A DNA stretch of 24,738 nucleotides from DASCNA01 sp036011305 (GTDB lineage: Bacteria > Verrucomicrobiota > Lentisphaeria > Victivallales > GWF2-38-69): the NCBI GenBank assembly GCA_036011305.1, contig DASCNA010000148.1:1-24738 (forward strand), written 5' to 3'. The translations under genes and the position numbers were made by a program. The notes under the pieces are model-generated. The model saw only the letters and a list, made by a program, of their open reading frames with translations, was not told where the DNA came from and made no database searches. Shown here in pieces: positions 1 through 7,948 of the stretch (positions are counted from its first letter, which is position 1; each line of letters starts with the position of its first letter).

Positions 1-1047
1 ACTCCTGCAATTATAGGCGTTTTATTTTGGGTGTATACACATAAGCCTTGCACGGCACTTATGATGACGGTTGCTCCTGTAGCAACAATGACTACTTTTA
101 ATGTAAACAAATTTAGCACAAAAATAAGAAACCTGTTTATTATGAGCGCAACTATGGGGGCAGGTGCTTTTTTTATCAGTATTTTTTCTAATCATAATAC
201 ATTATTGATTATATCTTTATGTGTTTTGGTTTTTATTTGTTATATTTCATCAAAATATATATTTATGAGTGCTACAGCGTGGACGGTGGCTACATTTTTA
301 TCAATACCTACAGGTTGGAATAGCGGTGTAGACAGGTTATGTGAAGCAGGTATCAGTTTTGTTATTGCATTGTTTTCTCTTCTTTTTTACGAATTTATCT
401 GTGGCAGGATTATTATAAAAGCATCGATTGCCTATATATCAGAACTTGTTTTTGATCTTTTTTTTATCTCTACTGAACTAGAAAGTGAAAGAAGAATAAA
501 GAGTATCTATAGCAGATATCTATATAATAAATATGCACTGGCGAGAGTCGATTTGTACGGGAACAGCATTTTTGAAAATGACATAGATAGGTTTAACTAT
601 AAAATTGGACTTACTATGGGGAAAACTAATATTGTACTTCAGGAAAAACAGTTTTTCTTTAAGAAAAATTTTAACTATGCAGTCAGCTGCATAGAAATAA
701 ATATTTATTACAGAAAATTATATAGATGTATGAGGTTTATTGAAAATTATAAAAACAGGAAAAATGATATTCTAAAAATTCTTCCTGAAACTGAATTGGT
801 AATACAAGGCATAAATCTGACTTTGGAATCCATTTCAGAATTTATAAAAAATGATGTTAAAAACGATATTGGTTATTCGGATATAAATTATAAATGGATT
901 AATGATTTCAATGATTTATCTATTGATACTAGGTCAACTTTTCCAGATAAGGAATTATATAGCATTTGTTATGGAATAAAAATAATAATATGTGAATTAA
1001 ACTCTCTCTGCAAAGTAATTGATAATATTAAAACATTATCATTTTAA
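1..1047 (+). CDS. FUSC-family (fusaric acid resistance-like) membrane protein, N-terminal part missing
   Basis: The reading frame is open from base 1, so the gene starts upstream of the window and about 348 codons are visible. The first ~150 residues are a run of hydrophobic segments with small-residue and Trp-containing loops (for example the stretch around ATAWTVATFLSIPTGWNSGVDR). They resemble the membrane half of FUSC/YccS-type proteins. The remaining ~190 residues are polar and rich in Lys, Asn and Tyr, as expected for the large cytoplasmic domain. The next gene starts 6 bases downstream and is a second FUSC-like protein, so the two probably form one operon and perhaps one complex. FUSC proteins are linked to efflux of aromatic acids and similar compounds; the substrate here is unknown. 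The GTG at 31 is in frame but has no ribosome-binding site and is unlikely to be the true start. Confidence 0.7.
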   Translation, partial: TPAIIGVLFWVYTHKPCTALMMTVAPVATMTTFNVNKFSTKIRNLFIMSATMGAGAFFISIFSNHNTLLIISLCVLVFICYISSKYIFMSATAWTVATFLSIPTGWNSGVDRLCEAGISFVIALFSLLFYEFICGRIIIKASIAYISELVFDLFFISTELESERRIKSIYSRYLYNKYALARVDLYGNSIFENDIDRFNYKIGLTMGKTNIVLQEKQFFFKKNFNYAVSCIEINIYYRKLYRCMRFIENYKNRKNDILKILPETELVIQGINLTLESISEFIKNDVKNDIGYSDINYKWINDFNDLSIDTRSTFPDKELYSICYGIKIIICELNSLCKVIDNIKTLSF

Positions 1048-1053
1048 TTTTAA

Positions 1054-2112
1054 ATGAAAAATATAACTTATATACAGAATAGATTTAATATCCAGGAAGC
1101 AATTTGCATAAGTACAGCTTATGCGATTGCTTTGATAATGTATATTTATTTCGATACACAACATGCATCATGGATTCCCATGACTGTCGGATTAATGTTT
1201 TTAATACCAATACAAGGTGTCATTGTTCAAAGATCACTTGATAGAGTATTTGGTACTACCATTGGTCTATTATTATGTTTTTTCTATGTGCAGACTTTTA
1301 TGTTCTTAGATTATAGATGGGCTTATTTAGTTCCTGTAGCATTTTTCATAATTTTTTATGTGATATTTACCACCCAGAATTATGGTCTAGGTGTAATAGC
1401 TGTATCAATGTTCGTACCTCTTGCAGGTATTTTCTTCGAGCAGAATACAAATTACTCATTAGGATTAACACTTGCAAAAAGACTGTTCTTTACACTTATA
1501 GGAGTGTGTATTGCGCTAATATGTGAGTTTACGATTTATAAGTATGCTGCTCATTCAGAAAGACATTTAAAAAAGAATACAAGACAGTACTTTATTCGGA
1601 TTGGTGAGATACTGTCTATCTGCAACATGGCTTTTGCAGAGAATATACCCCTGAATGATGACTTACGTACTAAACTTAATATGATGATAGGTCATGTCAT
1701 GTCAATTGATCGATTTTATCTGCTTGCTAAATATGAATATGCTTATGATGATAATAAAAAATTTCTGCTCACATTTGTATCAAATAAAATTCATGAAATA
1801 GTTAAATCTCTGCAGTTGATTTTATGTATTTTAAATCAGGATAAATTGAATGATGATATAATTGGTAGAGATGATTATAGGAAAATATCCAGATCTCTAA
1901 CATTCAAATATAGGAATTATGTCAAACTGATTTATTCTAATCTTACTAAAAGCGACAGGCTGGAAATAATAGGCAAAATAAAAAAAGACGATTGGTTTAC
2001 ACCTACCGGCTTATATTTAACTCAACTAGATAAATTGGATAATCTTTTTTATTTAACAATCAGTGGAATCAAAAATGAAGAATATTTAAAAAAAGACGAT
2101 ACACTTGAGTAA
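1054..2112 (+). CDS. FUSC-family membrane protein (second half of pair)
   Basis: A 352-residue protein. Residues ~14-163 form about six transmembrane segments and include WIPMTVGLMFLIPIQG followed by RSLDRVFGTTIG (60-71), the R..GT..G pattern typical of the FUSC_2/YccS membrane domain. The C-terminal ~190 residues are soluble, charged and probably cytoplasmic. The start ATG follows the upstream stop by 6 bases, and no separate promoter fits in that gap, so it is cotranscribed and may be translationally coupled. Full-length FUSC proteins often carry two membrane halves in one chain of 650-750 residues. Here two ~350-residue polypeptides seem to share that architecture. The family assignment is good. 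The function (aromatic acid or drug efflux, or envelope homeostasis) is inferred only from the family. Confidence 0.75.
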   Translation: MKNITYIQNRFNIQEAICISTAYAIALIMYIYFDTQHASWIPMTVGLMFLIPIQGVIVQRSLDRVFGTTIGLLLCFFYVQTFMFLDYRWAYLVPVAFFIIFYVIFTTQNYGLGVIAVSMFVPLAGIFFEQNTNYSLGLTLAKRLFFTLIGVCIALICEFTIYKYAAHSERHLKKNTRQYFIRIGEILSICNMAFAENIPLNDDLRTKLNMMIGHVMSIDRFYLLAKYEYAYDDNKKFLLTFVSNKIHEIVKSLQLILCILNQDKLNDDIIGRDDYRKISRSLTFKYRNYVKLIYSNLTKSDRLEIIGKIKKDDWFTPTGLYLTQLDKLDNLFYLTISGIKNEEYLKKDDTLE

Positions 2113-2122
2113 GTTTATAATA

Positions 2123-2458
2123 TTATTTCTGATTATCCTTAACTATTTTTATAAACTCATATTTATAATCAGTCATAGTTGAGTTAACCTTATTAATCAT
2201 TTCAAAAATTTTATCTCTAAAATGATCTTTTATAGTTTCCAACTCAAGATTAAATTTCTTTTTCAATTCCTTATGGGCATTAAGTTCATCCATGTATTTT
2301 TTATTTAATTCTACCATGTTTACAACATGTTGCGGTACAGATCGTTTTCCTGTTTCGTAAGAAACTATTGAATCAACCGATATACCTAATAAATCTGATA
2401 GTTCTTCTTGCGAGAATTTATTATTAATTCTATAGGCTTTAAATTCATTTGCTTTCAT
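2123..2458 (-). CDS. XRE-family helix-turn-helix regulator with C-terminal coiled coil
   Basis: A 111-residue protein read from the ATG at 2458. I chose this start over an in-frame ATG 12 codons upstream because AGGAAAT lies 5-11 bases before it and the HTH begins directly after it. Residues ~3-55 are a classic HTH_3 domain (FSQEELSDLLGISVDSIVSYETGKRSVP). The remainder (about 60-111) is a Lys/Glu-rich helix likely to form a coiled coil or dimerisation arm. It is expected to be a cytoplasmic repressor. A palindrome, ATTGTT-gaa-AACAAT (2481-2495), sits between the putative promoter and the start codon and could be its own operator. The target genes are unknown; the neighbouring 97-residue gene on the same strand is one candidate. 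Confidence 0.85.
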   Translation of the reverse strand: MKANEFKAYRINNKFSQEELSDLLGISVDSIVSYETGKRSVPQHVVNMVELNKKYMDELNAHKELKKKFNLELETIKDHFRDKIFEMINKVNSTMTDYKYEFIKIVKDNQK

Positions 2459-2480
2459 TTTTAATTTCCTAATATTAAAG

Positions 2481-2495
2481 ATTGTTGAAAACAAT
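2481..2495 (-). promoter_or_regulatory. Palindromic operator candidate upstream of the XRE gene
   Basis: ATTGTT and AACAAT form perfect 6-base inverted arms around gaa, about 23 bases upstream of the XRE start codon and just downstream of a good -10 box. A palindrome of this size next to an XRE gene is typical of an autoregulatory site. No second copy was seen nearby. Confidence 0.4.
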
Positions 2496-2508
2496 TTCTG
2501 TTTATACC

Positions 2509-2537
2509 ATTATACTCGATACATACTAATATATCAG
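2509..2537 (-). promoter_or_regulatory. Putative sigma70-type promoter for the XRE gene
   Basis: On the minus strand CTGATA (2537-2532) is followed after 17 bases by a perfect TATAAT (2514-2509). This predicts transcription starting near 2502, about 44 bases before the XRE start codon. The operator-like palindrome at 2481-2495 would lie just inside the transcript. Confidence 0.4.
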
Positions 2538-2579
2538 ATGTACTGAGCATTATTTTAGAATGTATACATATTTTGCAAC

Positions 2580-2873
2580 TCAGTATTTGGAAGATAATGT
2601 CGTGATCCCCTTTGATAATTTCACAAGTTCAAGTATCTCATTTTTAAACTTTTCTAATACTGAATCATTCATCTTTTTATCTCCTAAAGCATGATGCAAT
2701 TCTTGCAGTTTTTCTATAGCAGTATCATCTGAACATGAATTGACTTGTAGTTCTAATATTGCTTTTTCTGCAATATGCGAAGTCTCCATCTTAATATATC
2801 TATCAATTCGTTTCATTATTTTATTTTTAAATTTTTTATAATAAACCTGTGTCTTTATATTTTTTTTAGTCAT
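2580..2873 (-). CDS. Small Lys-rich hypothetical protein
   Basis: A 97-residue protein with no family that I recognise. It is basic at the N-terminus (MTKKNIKTQVYYKKFKNKIMKRIDRY) and predicted to be mostly helical, with no signal peptide or membrane segment. It lies 121 bases upstream of the XRE gene on the same strand and could form a small operon with it, although that gene has its own promoter-like sequence. No clear Shine-Dalgarno sequence precedes the ATG at 2873 or the internal Met at residue 20, so the start is uncertain. Toxin-antitoxin pairing with the XRE gene is conceivable, but nothing in the sequence identifies a toxin. Confidence 0.5.
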   Translation of the reverse strand: MTKKNIKTQVYYKKFKNKIMKRIDRYIKMETSHIAEKAILELQVNSCSDDTAIEKLQELHHALGDKKMNDSVLEKFKNEILELVKLSKGITTLSSKY

Positions 2874-2985
2874 GATAGTAAAATTTCAAAAAATCTTTTA
2901 AGTCAGCATTGTCAACAATAATTAACATATCAGAGTTTATTTCAGTATATTTATCATTTAATGTATATAAAAATCTTTCATTACT

Positions 2986-2997
2986 GGTTAATTAACC
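2986..2997. repeat. 12-base perfect palindrome
   Basis: GGTTAATTAACC is self-complementary and lies in the intergenic region between the divergent 97-residue gene and the radical SAM gene. It could be a regulator site. The sequence is AT-rich apart from its GG/CC ends, so chance cannot be excluded. Confidence 0.25.
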
Positions 2998-3089
2998 TAT
3001 TATTGACTTTAATAAAATAATTGCGTAATAATACCTAAAGTAATATTAGAAAATATAACTATAATAAAAAAAAATGGCTTTCATAAAAG

Positions 3090-3119
3090 TTAGCTGTTTT
3101 AGATATACTCTTCTATAAT
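3090..3119 (+). promoter_or_regulatory. Putative promoter of the radical SAM gene
   Basis: A perfect TATAAT (3114-3119) lies 26 bases before the ATG at 3146. A weak -35 match, TTAGCT (3090-3095), precedes it by 18 bases. The implied leader is only ~20 bases and contains no Shine-Dalgarno sequence. An alternative upstream pair is TTGACT (3003-3008) with AATAAT (3027-3032). Confidence 0.35.
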
Positions 3120-3145
3120 TAATAAAATAATAACTTTCACTATTT

Positions 3146-4498
3146 ATGAAAATATTTTTGATTTCATCTAATTATGCTACTTCACCTTTTCCAGTATATC
3201 CATTGGGACTAAGTATAATTGCAAAATCTCTTGAAGATGCAGGGTATTCAGTTAAGCAGTTTGATTTTTTGCAGAATGATAAATCAATAATAAAATTTAG
3301 AGCTGAATTGGACGAATTTAAACCTGATATAGTGGGTATTTCTATTCGGAATATAGATAATATCAATCTGCTGAATAAGCAGTCATATATAGAAACTGTT
3401 TGTGATATAGTTAATAATGTCCATAATTCTTCTACTGCAAAGGTAGTTCTCGGCGGTTCAGGTTTCTCGTTAATGCCTGATGTTATTCTCAAACATGTAA
3501 AAGCTGACTATGGAATCGTAGGTGAGGGAGAAACGTTATTTTTAGAGTTCATTAATAATGCAGCAAATAATATATACCCAGATAAAAAATGCATCGTCAG
3601 TAGTAACATCCTGACAGGAAAAGATATTTTACCTGCTAGTTACGATACTTCTATAATGAAATATTATTTAAAGAGTGGCAGTATTGCGCCCATACAAACT
3701 AAAAGAGGTTGTCCTCATCACTGTATCTACTGTTCATATCCACTTTTAGAAGGACATCATCTCAGGTGCAGACCGGCACAACAGGTTGTAGACGATATTG
3801 TAAAGCTGAAAAATGAATTTGGTGCAAAATTTATATTTTTTACAGATTCAGTGTTTAATGATGATGAAGGACACTACCTTGACGTAATAAATGAAATGCA
3901 TAAACGCAGAGTTGCAATACCATGTACTGCTTTTTTTAAACCTGGAAATATCAAGGCTGAATCCATTTGTTTAATGAAGGAAACAGGGCTGAGTGCTGTG
4001 GAAATAGGGGCAGACGGTTCCACTGATTACTCTTTGAAGAAGCTTGGAAAAATATTTAGTTTTAAGGATGTTATAAGAACAAATCTACTATTCAATAGTT
4101 TTGATATCCCGACAGCCAATTATTATATTTTCGGTGTTCCAGGAGAAACGAATGATATAGTTTTACAAGGAGTAGATAATATTTTATCCCTTGAAAAAAC
4201 AGTTTCTTTTATTTATATGGGGATAAGAATACTGCCTGATACAGGTCTTCATAAACTTGCAGTAAATCAGAATTATATCTCTGACAGCAATTTACTTGAA
4301 CCCGTTTATTATATTTCGCCGTCGTTAGATAAAAATTGGCTTGAATCAACTTTGACTGATAAATTTAAAGAAAATAGAAACTGTATATTTCCACCTGATT
4401 CAATGAAGAATCAGTCTATAATATTACATAGTATGGGGCAAACTGGCATTTTATGGGACTTACTATTGAAAAAAAGGCGAAAAAGAAGAGTTAGATAA
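3146..4498 (+). CDS. B12-binding-domain radical SAM protein
   Basis: A 450-residue protein with two recognisable parts. Residues 1-~140 form a Rossmann-like B12-binding-type domain (KIFLISSNYATSPFPVYPLG; PDIVGISIRN; VVLGGSGFSLMP; ADYGIVGEGE). The radical SAM core follows, with the CxxxCxxC cluster motif at C189, C193 and C196 (RGCPHHCIYC), ligating a [4Fe-4S] cluster for S-adenosylmethionine cleavage. The DxHxxG cobalamin-ligand motif is absent, as in many members of the class, so binding would be base-off without the His ligand, or the domain is vestigial. The C-terminus ends in a very basic tail (KKRRKRRVR). Relatives act as methylases or cyclases on lipids, tetrapyrroles or natural products. 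The substrate cannot be told here and the neighbours give no pathway. Confidence 0.85.
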   Translation: MKIFLISSNYATSPFPVYPLGLSIIAKSLEDAGYSVKQFDFLQNDKSIIKFRAELDEFKPDIVGISIRNIDNINLLNKQSYIETVCDIVNNVHNSSTAKVVLGGSGFSLMPDVILKHVKADYGIVGEGETLFLEFINNAANNIYPDKKCIVSSNILTGKDILPASYDTSIMKYYLKSGSIAPIQTKRGCPHHCIYCSYPLLEGHHLRCRPAQQVVDDIVKLKNEFGAKFIFFTDSVFNDDEGHYLDVINEMHKRRVAIPCTAFFKPGNIKAESICLMKETGLSAVEIGADGSTDYSLKKLGKIFSFKDVIRTNLLFNSFDIPTANYYIFGVPGETNDIVLQGVDNILSLEKTVSFIYMGIRILPDTGLHKLAVNQNYISDSNLLEPVYYISPSLDKNWLESTLTDKFKENRNCIFPPDSMKNQSIILHSMGQTGILWDLLLKKRRKRRVR

Positions 4499-4588
4499 TC
4501 ATAACATCTCAGTAATTATTCATGCAGCTTTTAAAGAAATTTCATAAATTTGCATTATTACGATATTTATTTTCGTAATAATACAGGA

Positions 4589-4594
4589 TATAAT
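4589..4594 (+). promoter_or_regulatory. Putative -10 box of the NicO-like gene
   Basis: A perfect TATAAT stands 32 bases before the ATG at 4627. No convincing -35 hexamer lies at 16-18 bases upstream, so this is only a partial promoter match. An AAGGA ribosome-binding site follows at 4616-4620. Confidence 0.3.
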
Positions 4595-4626
4595 GCTATT
4601 ATTATTTAATTCATTAAGGATAAATT

Positions 4627-5334
4627 ATGTCTCATGAACTTTGGATTTTAATTATTACAGCCTGCTCGATTGGTTTTATTCATACTCTATTCGGACCGGA
4701 TCATTATCTGCCTTTCATTGTTATGTCAAAATCAGGACAATGGTCTATGAGAAAGACTGTTATTGTGACTTTTTTATGCGGAATAGGCCATGTGCTTAGT
4801 TCCATTATACTTGGAGTCGTCGGTGTTTTTTTCGGTATTGCTATTCTTAAACTGGAATTCATAGAGTCTTTTCGCGGTGAGGTAGCTGCCTGGCTCTTAA
4901 TTGTTTTTGGGCTGCTGTACTGCATATGGGGCATAAGAAGAGCTTATAAAAATAAACCTCATCGACACCTGCATTTTCATAGAAACGGATCAGAACATCT
5001 ACACGAGCATTCACATAAGAAAGAGCATTCACATGTTCACCAGAAAGACAAAAAAACAACACCTTGGATACTTTTTATAATCTTTGTATTTGGACCTTGT
5101 GAACCCCTCATTCCTATCCTTATGTATCCTGCCGCCAAAAGCAGTTACATAGGGCTGAGTATAGTAACATTGGCTTTCGGCGCTACAACTCTTGTTACAA
5201 TGCTGCTGGTTGTATTAGCAGGAACATACGGGATAAAAACAATACCTCTGAACAACCTTGAAAAATACACTCATGCTTTTGCCGGTTTTGCCATTTTTCT
5301 GTGTGGAGCTTCAATCCAGTTTTTAGGTTTGTAA
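4627..5334 (+). CDS. NicO/UreH-like divalent metal transporter with His-rich loop
   Basis: A 235-residue inner-membrane protein with about six transmembrane segments. The first contains H19-TLFGP-D25-H26, the H-x5-D-H pattern related to the metal-site motif of nickel/cobalt transporters. A second hallmark is FGPCEPLIPILMYPA (155-169), which I associate with the UreH/TauE-SafE-like branch. Between them a hydrophilic loop (112-138) has 11 His in 27 residues, suited to binding Ni, Co or Zn. AAGGA lies 6 bases before the start. It stands alone on its strand, 128 bases after the radical SAM gene, and converges on a lipoprotein gene. Import or export, and the metal carried, cannot be decided. No urease, hydrogenase or cobalamin gene is nearby, and no riboswitch was seen in the short leader. 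Confidence 0.8.
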   Translation: MSHELWILIITACSIGFIHTLFGPDHYLPFIVMSKSGQWSMRKTVIVTFLCGIGHVLSSIILGVVGVFFGIAILKLEFIESFRGEVAAWLLIVFGLLYCIWGIRRAYKNKPHRHLHFHRNGSEHLHEHSHKKEHSHVHQKDKKTTPWILFIIFVFGPCEPLIPILMYPAAKSSYIGLSIVTLAFGATTLVTMLLVVLAGTYGIKTIPLNNLEKYTHAFAGFAIFLCGASIQFLGL

Positions 5335-5374
5335 TGTATACAAACAGCCACAGTTCCTATTGCCAGTTAAACAG

Positions 5375-5995
5375 TTACTTTTGAGTGTTAAATGTTCCCT
5401 GTTTAATGAAATTATGGTAAAGATACATTGATTTATCGAATCTTCTGTTATCCATTCTTATCCAAAAAACAGGAAAGAGAGGAAGAAAAATCAAATCTTT
5501 CCATACTGTAAATGAAGCTTTGAATGGTTGCTTGTATACTTGTTTTGTTTTATTATCAGTTAGCTCTAATGATAAATCAAATTCCGTTTTTACATAAGAA
5601 GGAACAATAAACAGAGTTAATATTGATATTATATTTAATGTTGGCGAAGATTTTTCATGTAGTTTCCCATTTAAGACTAATGTGTAATCAGCTGTTTTTT
5701 TATACTGCTTTTCAGACATAAAATTATTAATGAATTTATCCTGCATCCAGGGATCAAGTAATCCTTTTATACAGTTCTCTCCCATTTTCTTATTAGAAAT
5801 AATACCTCTGGTATCTATCTTGCCATTATAATACTGTTTAAAATCACCCACTTTTACGGCTATATCAGGTTTAGTGATAGGAACTTTGTTTTGGACTTGA
5901 GGTATTGTGTTTTTATTAAAGTTCATACACCCCGTAATCACTAAGAATAAAGTTAGCAAAGATAGTGTTGTTAATAAGTTAAATTTTTTAATCAT
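5375..5995 (-). CDS. Putative lipoprotein of unknown function
   Basis: A 206-residue protein with a lipoprotein signal: MIKK, a hydrophobic stretch, then the lipobox VITG-C23, predicting lipidation of Cys23 by Lgt and cleavage by LspA. The mature region holds short beta-rich segments (IAVKVGDFKQYYNG, YTLVLNGKLHEKS, EFDLSLELTDNKTKQVYKQPF). It also holds two hydrophobic patches, ISILTLFIVPSYV and WKDLIFLPLFPVFWI, that could contact the membrane. The overall pattern resembles small envelope lipoproteins that report or inhibit other envelope factors, but I recognise no family. No strong ribosome-binding site precedes the ATG. It lies downstream of the XRE-PAS gene on the same strand after a 210-base gap, so linkage is uncertain. 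Confidence 0.7.
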   Translation of the reverse strand: MIKKFNLLTTLSLLTLFLVITGCMNFNKNTIPQVQNKVPITKPDIAVKVGDFKQYYNGKIDTRGIISNKKMGENCIKGLLDPWMQDKFINNFMSEKQYKKTADYTLVLNGKLHEKSSPTLNIISILTLFIVPSYVKTEFDLSLELTDNKTKQVYKQPFKASFTVWKDLIFLPLFPVFWIRMDNRRFDKSMYLYHNFIKQGTFNTQK

Positions 5996-6205
5996 AGTTT
6001 ATAAAATCAGAATGGATTATTCAGTTATTTTATATAAATTCTTCAATATGATCTATCGCATATTGATGTTATTAGACTCTCAACAAGTCTATCTGTAGTA
6101 TAGCTGTAACGTTAAAATAATTGTAGAAGTATAAACAAAAATTAGTAACGATAACAAGATGATTTATTATTTGAGTGAACCTTTTTTTGGTTGCGCACTA
6201 TAAAT

Positions 6206-7606
6206 TTAAAGATCAGCAAGATTATATATGCTGAACATTTTGCATGTTTTTTGTTTATATTCGCATTCTCTGATATTCTTGAAAAGAAACAGTTTATTTT
6301 TAAATTTTAATTTTTTCCCAGTGGCACTATGCTTAAAAAAATCCAGTAAATCAGCTTCTTTTTTAACACAGCTTCCTGCTAATAAAGTCTCTATTTGTGT
6401 ATCATATTCAAGTTTTTCAAGTCCAAGAATACTTTCAGTTTGCTTTGAGATAAATTCGACTTTACTACTGTGTTTATCCAATATTAACAATCCTTCATCC
6501 ATCGAATTTAAATATTGTTTTCCGATATCTACATTATTTTCTTTTTCTTCGGTAATATCGACATCCATAGATATGTGGCAGCTTTTTCCTCTATACAATA
6601 TATCTTTGTATGTTCTAGTTTTTATCCATCTTATACCTGATTCTGGCTTGTTTATCCTATAGACATATTCTGTCGGCCATGAAGATTTTTTGATATAACT
6701 CTGCATCAGTTCTTTATCATTATCATGTACACATATTTCTAACCATTTATCCCTGTTATTTATTATTTCAAAAGGGTAACCAAAGATATCTTCTATGGCT
6801 TTATTCCTAAATACATATTTCTTTCTTTCAAGATCGTAAACAGTAAAGCCTTCACGCATTGAATTTATATTAATTGCTAATATTTCATGTACTTCCTCTG
6901 CTAATCTCTGCTCTGTTATATCTAAAAAAGTACCGATAACTCCGGCTACTCTGTTATGAATATCAAATATTGGATATTTAGAGATAAGTCCCCATCTTTT
7001 TTTTCTGGTTCCGGGAATATAATCTTTATGGTTTATAATTGCTTTTCCTTTTGTCAGCACATCTAAATCCTGCTTATAATTGGCTTCAGCATCTTTTTTT
7101 GAAAAAAAATAATCATCTTTTCTACCAACAATGGTACCTCTTATATTTTTATAACCATATGTATCAAGAAACATTTTGTTAGCCGTTAAAAATCTTAATC
7201 CTGAATCTTTTATGTAAAACATGGTAGGTAGATATGACAGTATTGAATTTATAATTATTTTAGATTGAGAAATATCATCATATATTTTCTCAATATTTTT
7301 CAGAAAAAGATCTTTATTTATTAATTGGTTCTCTACTTCTGTATCAGCCAGCGACAACCATGATTTTGAAATGGAGTCAAGATGAGTGTCACTTCTTTCA
7401 ATATCCGGTGCTAAGTCTGATATAATTTCTGTAGTGATATTCAAACAGTAGGCTAGAGATTTCACCATTTTAGCAGAAGGGATGCGTTTTCCGTTTTCCC
7501 ATGCCCATATAGAGGTGCGTGAAATATTACTCTGTTTCGAAAGATCCTGTATAGATAATCCTTTTTCCTGTCTGATGCGTTTAAATTCTTCAGTATAAAA
7601 AATCAT
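6206..7606 (-). CDS. XRE-type HTH regulator with three PAS-like domains
   Basis: A 466-residue protein from the ATG at 7606. An ATG 18 codons upstream is in frame but would prepend a non-HTH leader, and GAG sits about 8 bases before the chosen start. Residues ~5-60 form an XRE HTH (GLSIQDLSKQSNISRTSIWAWENGKRIP). After a linker come three PAS-like modules at about 125-240, 245-355 and 360-466. The first two end in the PAC-type signature DITEQ/DITEE, and the first starts with LPTMFYIKDSGLRFLTANKMF. No kinase, GGDEF or sigma54 domain follows, so the HTH is the only output: a one-component sensor-regulator, probably cytoplasmic. Redox, light or small-ligand sensing cannot be told apart. It is divergent from two micropeptide genes, with inverted ATGTAACAT sites between. 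Confidence 0.85.
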   Translation of the reverse strand: MIFYTEEFKRIRQEKGLSIQDLSKQSNISRTSIWAWENGKRIPSAKMVKSLAYCLNITTEIISDLAPDIERSDTHLDSISKSWLSLADTEVENQLINKDLFLKNIEKIYDDISQSKIIINSILSYLPTMFYIKDSGLRFLTANKMFLDTYGYKNIRGTIVGRKDDYFFSKKDAEANYKQDLDVLTKGKAIINHKDYIPGTRKKRWGLISKYPIFDIHNRVAGVIGTFLDITEQRLAEEVHEILAININSMREGFTVYDLERKKYVFRNKAIEDIFGYPFEIINNRDKWLEICVHDNDKELMQSYIKKSSWPTEYVYRINKPESGIRWIKTRTYKDILYRGKSCHISMDVDITEEKENNVDIGKQYLNSMDEGLLILDKHSSKVEFISKQTESILGLEKLEYDTQIETLLAGSCVKKEADLLDFFKHSATGKKLKFKNKLFLFKNIRECEYKQKTCKMFSIYNLADL

Positions 7607-7628
7607 AATTAACTCAATATTTTTTTGT

Positions 7629-7657
7629 ACTATATATATTATGTAACATAAAGTTAA
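7629..7657 (-). promoter_or_regulatory. Putative promoter of the XRE-PAS gene
   Basis: On the minus strand TTAACT (7657-7652) and TATAGT (7634-7629) are separated by 17 bases. One of the ATGTAACAT sites (7641-7649) lies inside the spacer, where a bound regulator would block RNA polymerase. Confidence 0.35.
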
Positions 7658-7683
7658 CATAATAAGTTTAATATATGTTACAT
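7641..7683. promoter_or_regulatory. Inverted ATGTAACATA / TATGTTACAT pair
   Basis: Two exact inverted 10-base arms occur at 7641-7650 and 7674-7683, with a related half-site GTTAACAT (7653-7660) between them. They sit at the 5' side of the XRE-PAS gene and between it and the divergent micropeptide genes. This is the expected place for an autoregulatory operator that could act on both directions. Confidence 0.45.
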
Positions 7684-7793
7684 CTTTAATTTATTCAATA
7701 TTGATAATTGTTATATAAACATATTCCTAAGATATTATAGAATAAAAGATAGAATAGATGCTGTTGTTAATAATTGAATGAAAGGATGTTAAA

Positions 7794-7916
7794 ATGAAAT
7801 TAAAAGATAAGATGAAGAAATTCAGCAGGGAAATGGATAAAGCATATGCCATAATGTACGCAATTACATTTGGTGAATATCCTGATTCTAAAAAAAGGAA
7901 AAAACTACATTATTAA
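7794..7916 (+). CDS. Micropeptide A (40 residues)
   Basis: A short frame, ATG to TAA, preceded by AAAGGA (7781-7786) at a 7-base spacing, a strong ribosome-binding site. The product starts MKLKDKMKKFSREMDKAYAI and ends with a GEYPD motif and a Lys/Arg-rich tail. It looks like a basic amphipathic helix followed by a short motif. There is no signal peptide and no true membrane segment. A second short gene 145 bases downstream encodes a clearly related peptide, which argues that both are translated genes. I know no family with this sequence. Toxin, signalling peptide and small regulator are all possible. The divergent XRE-PAS regulator is a plausible controller. Confidence 0.7.
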   Translation: MKLKDKMKKFSREMDKAYAIMYAITFGEYPDSKKRKKLHY

Positions 7917-7948
7917 GTAAAGTTTAAAATGCAACACTATACCGTCAT

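Noticed and set aside
2123..2873. The XRE gene and the 97-residue gene as a toxin-antitoxin pair.
   Set aside because: The spacing is 121 bases with a separate promoter, the order is unusual, and the 97-residue protein shows no toxin motif.
5328..5344. TTTGTA-ATGTA-TACAAA inverted repeat at the end of the NicO-like gene.
   Set aside because: Short and AT-only apart from one pair, so likely chance in this base composition.
6184..6205. AACC-AAAAAAA-GGTT stem downstream of the XRE-PAS gene as a terminator.
   Set aside because: Only four base pairs around a homopolymer loop, with a bulge needed to extend it.
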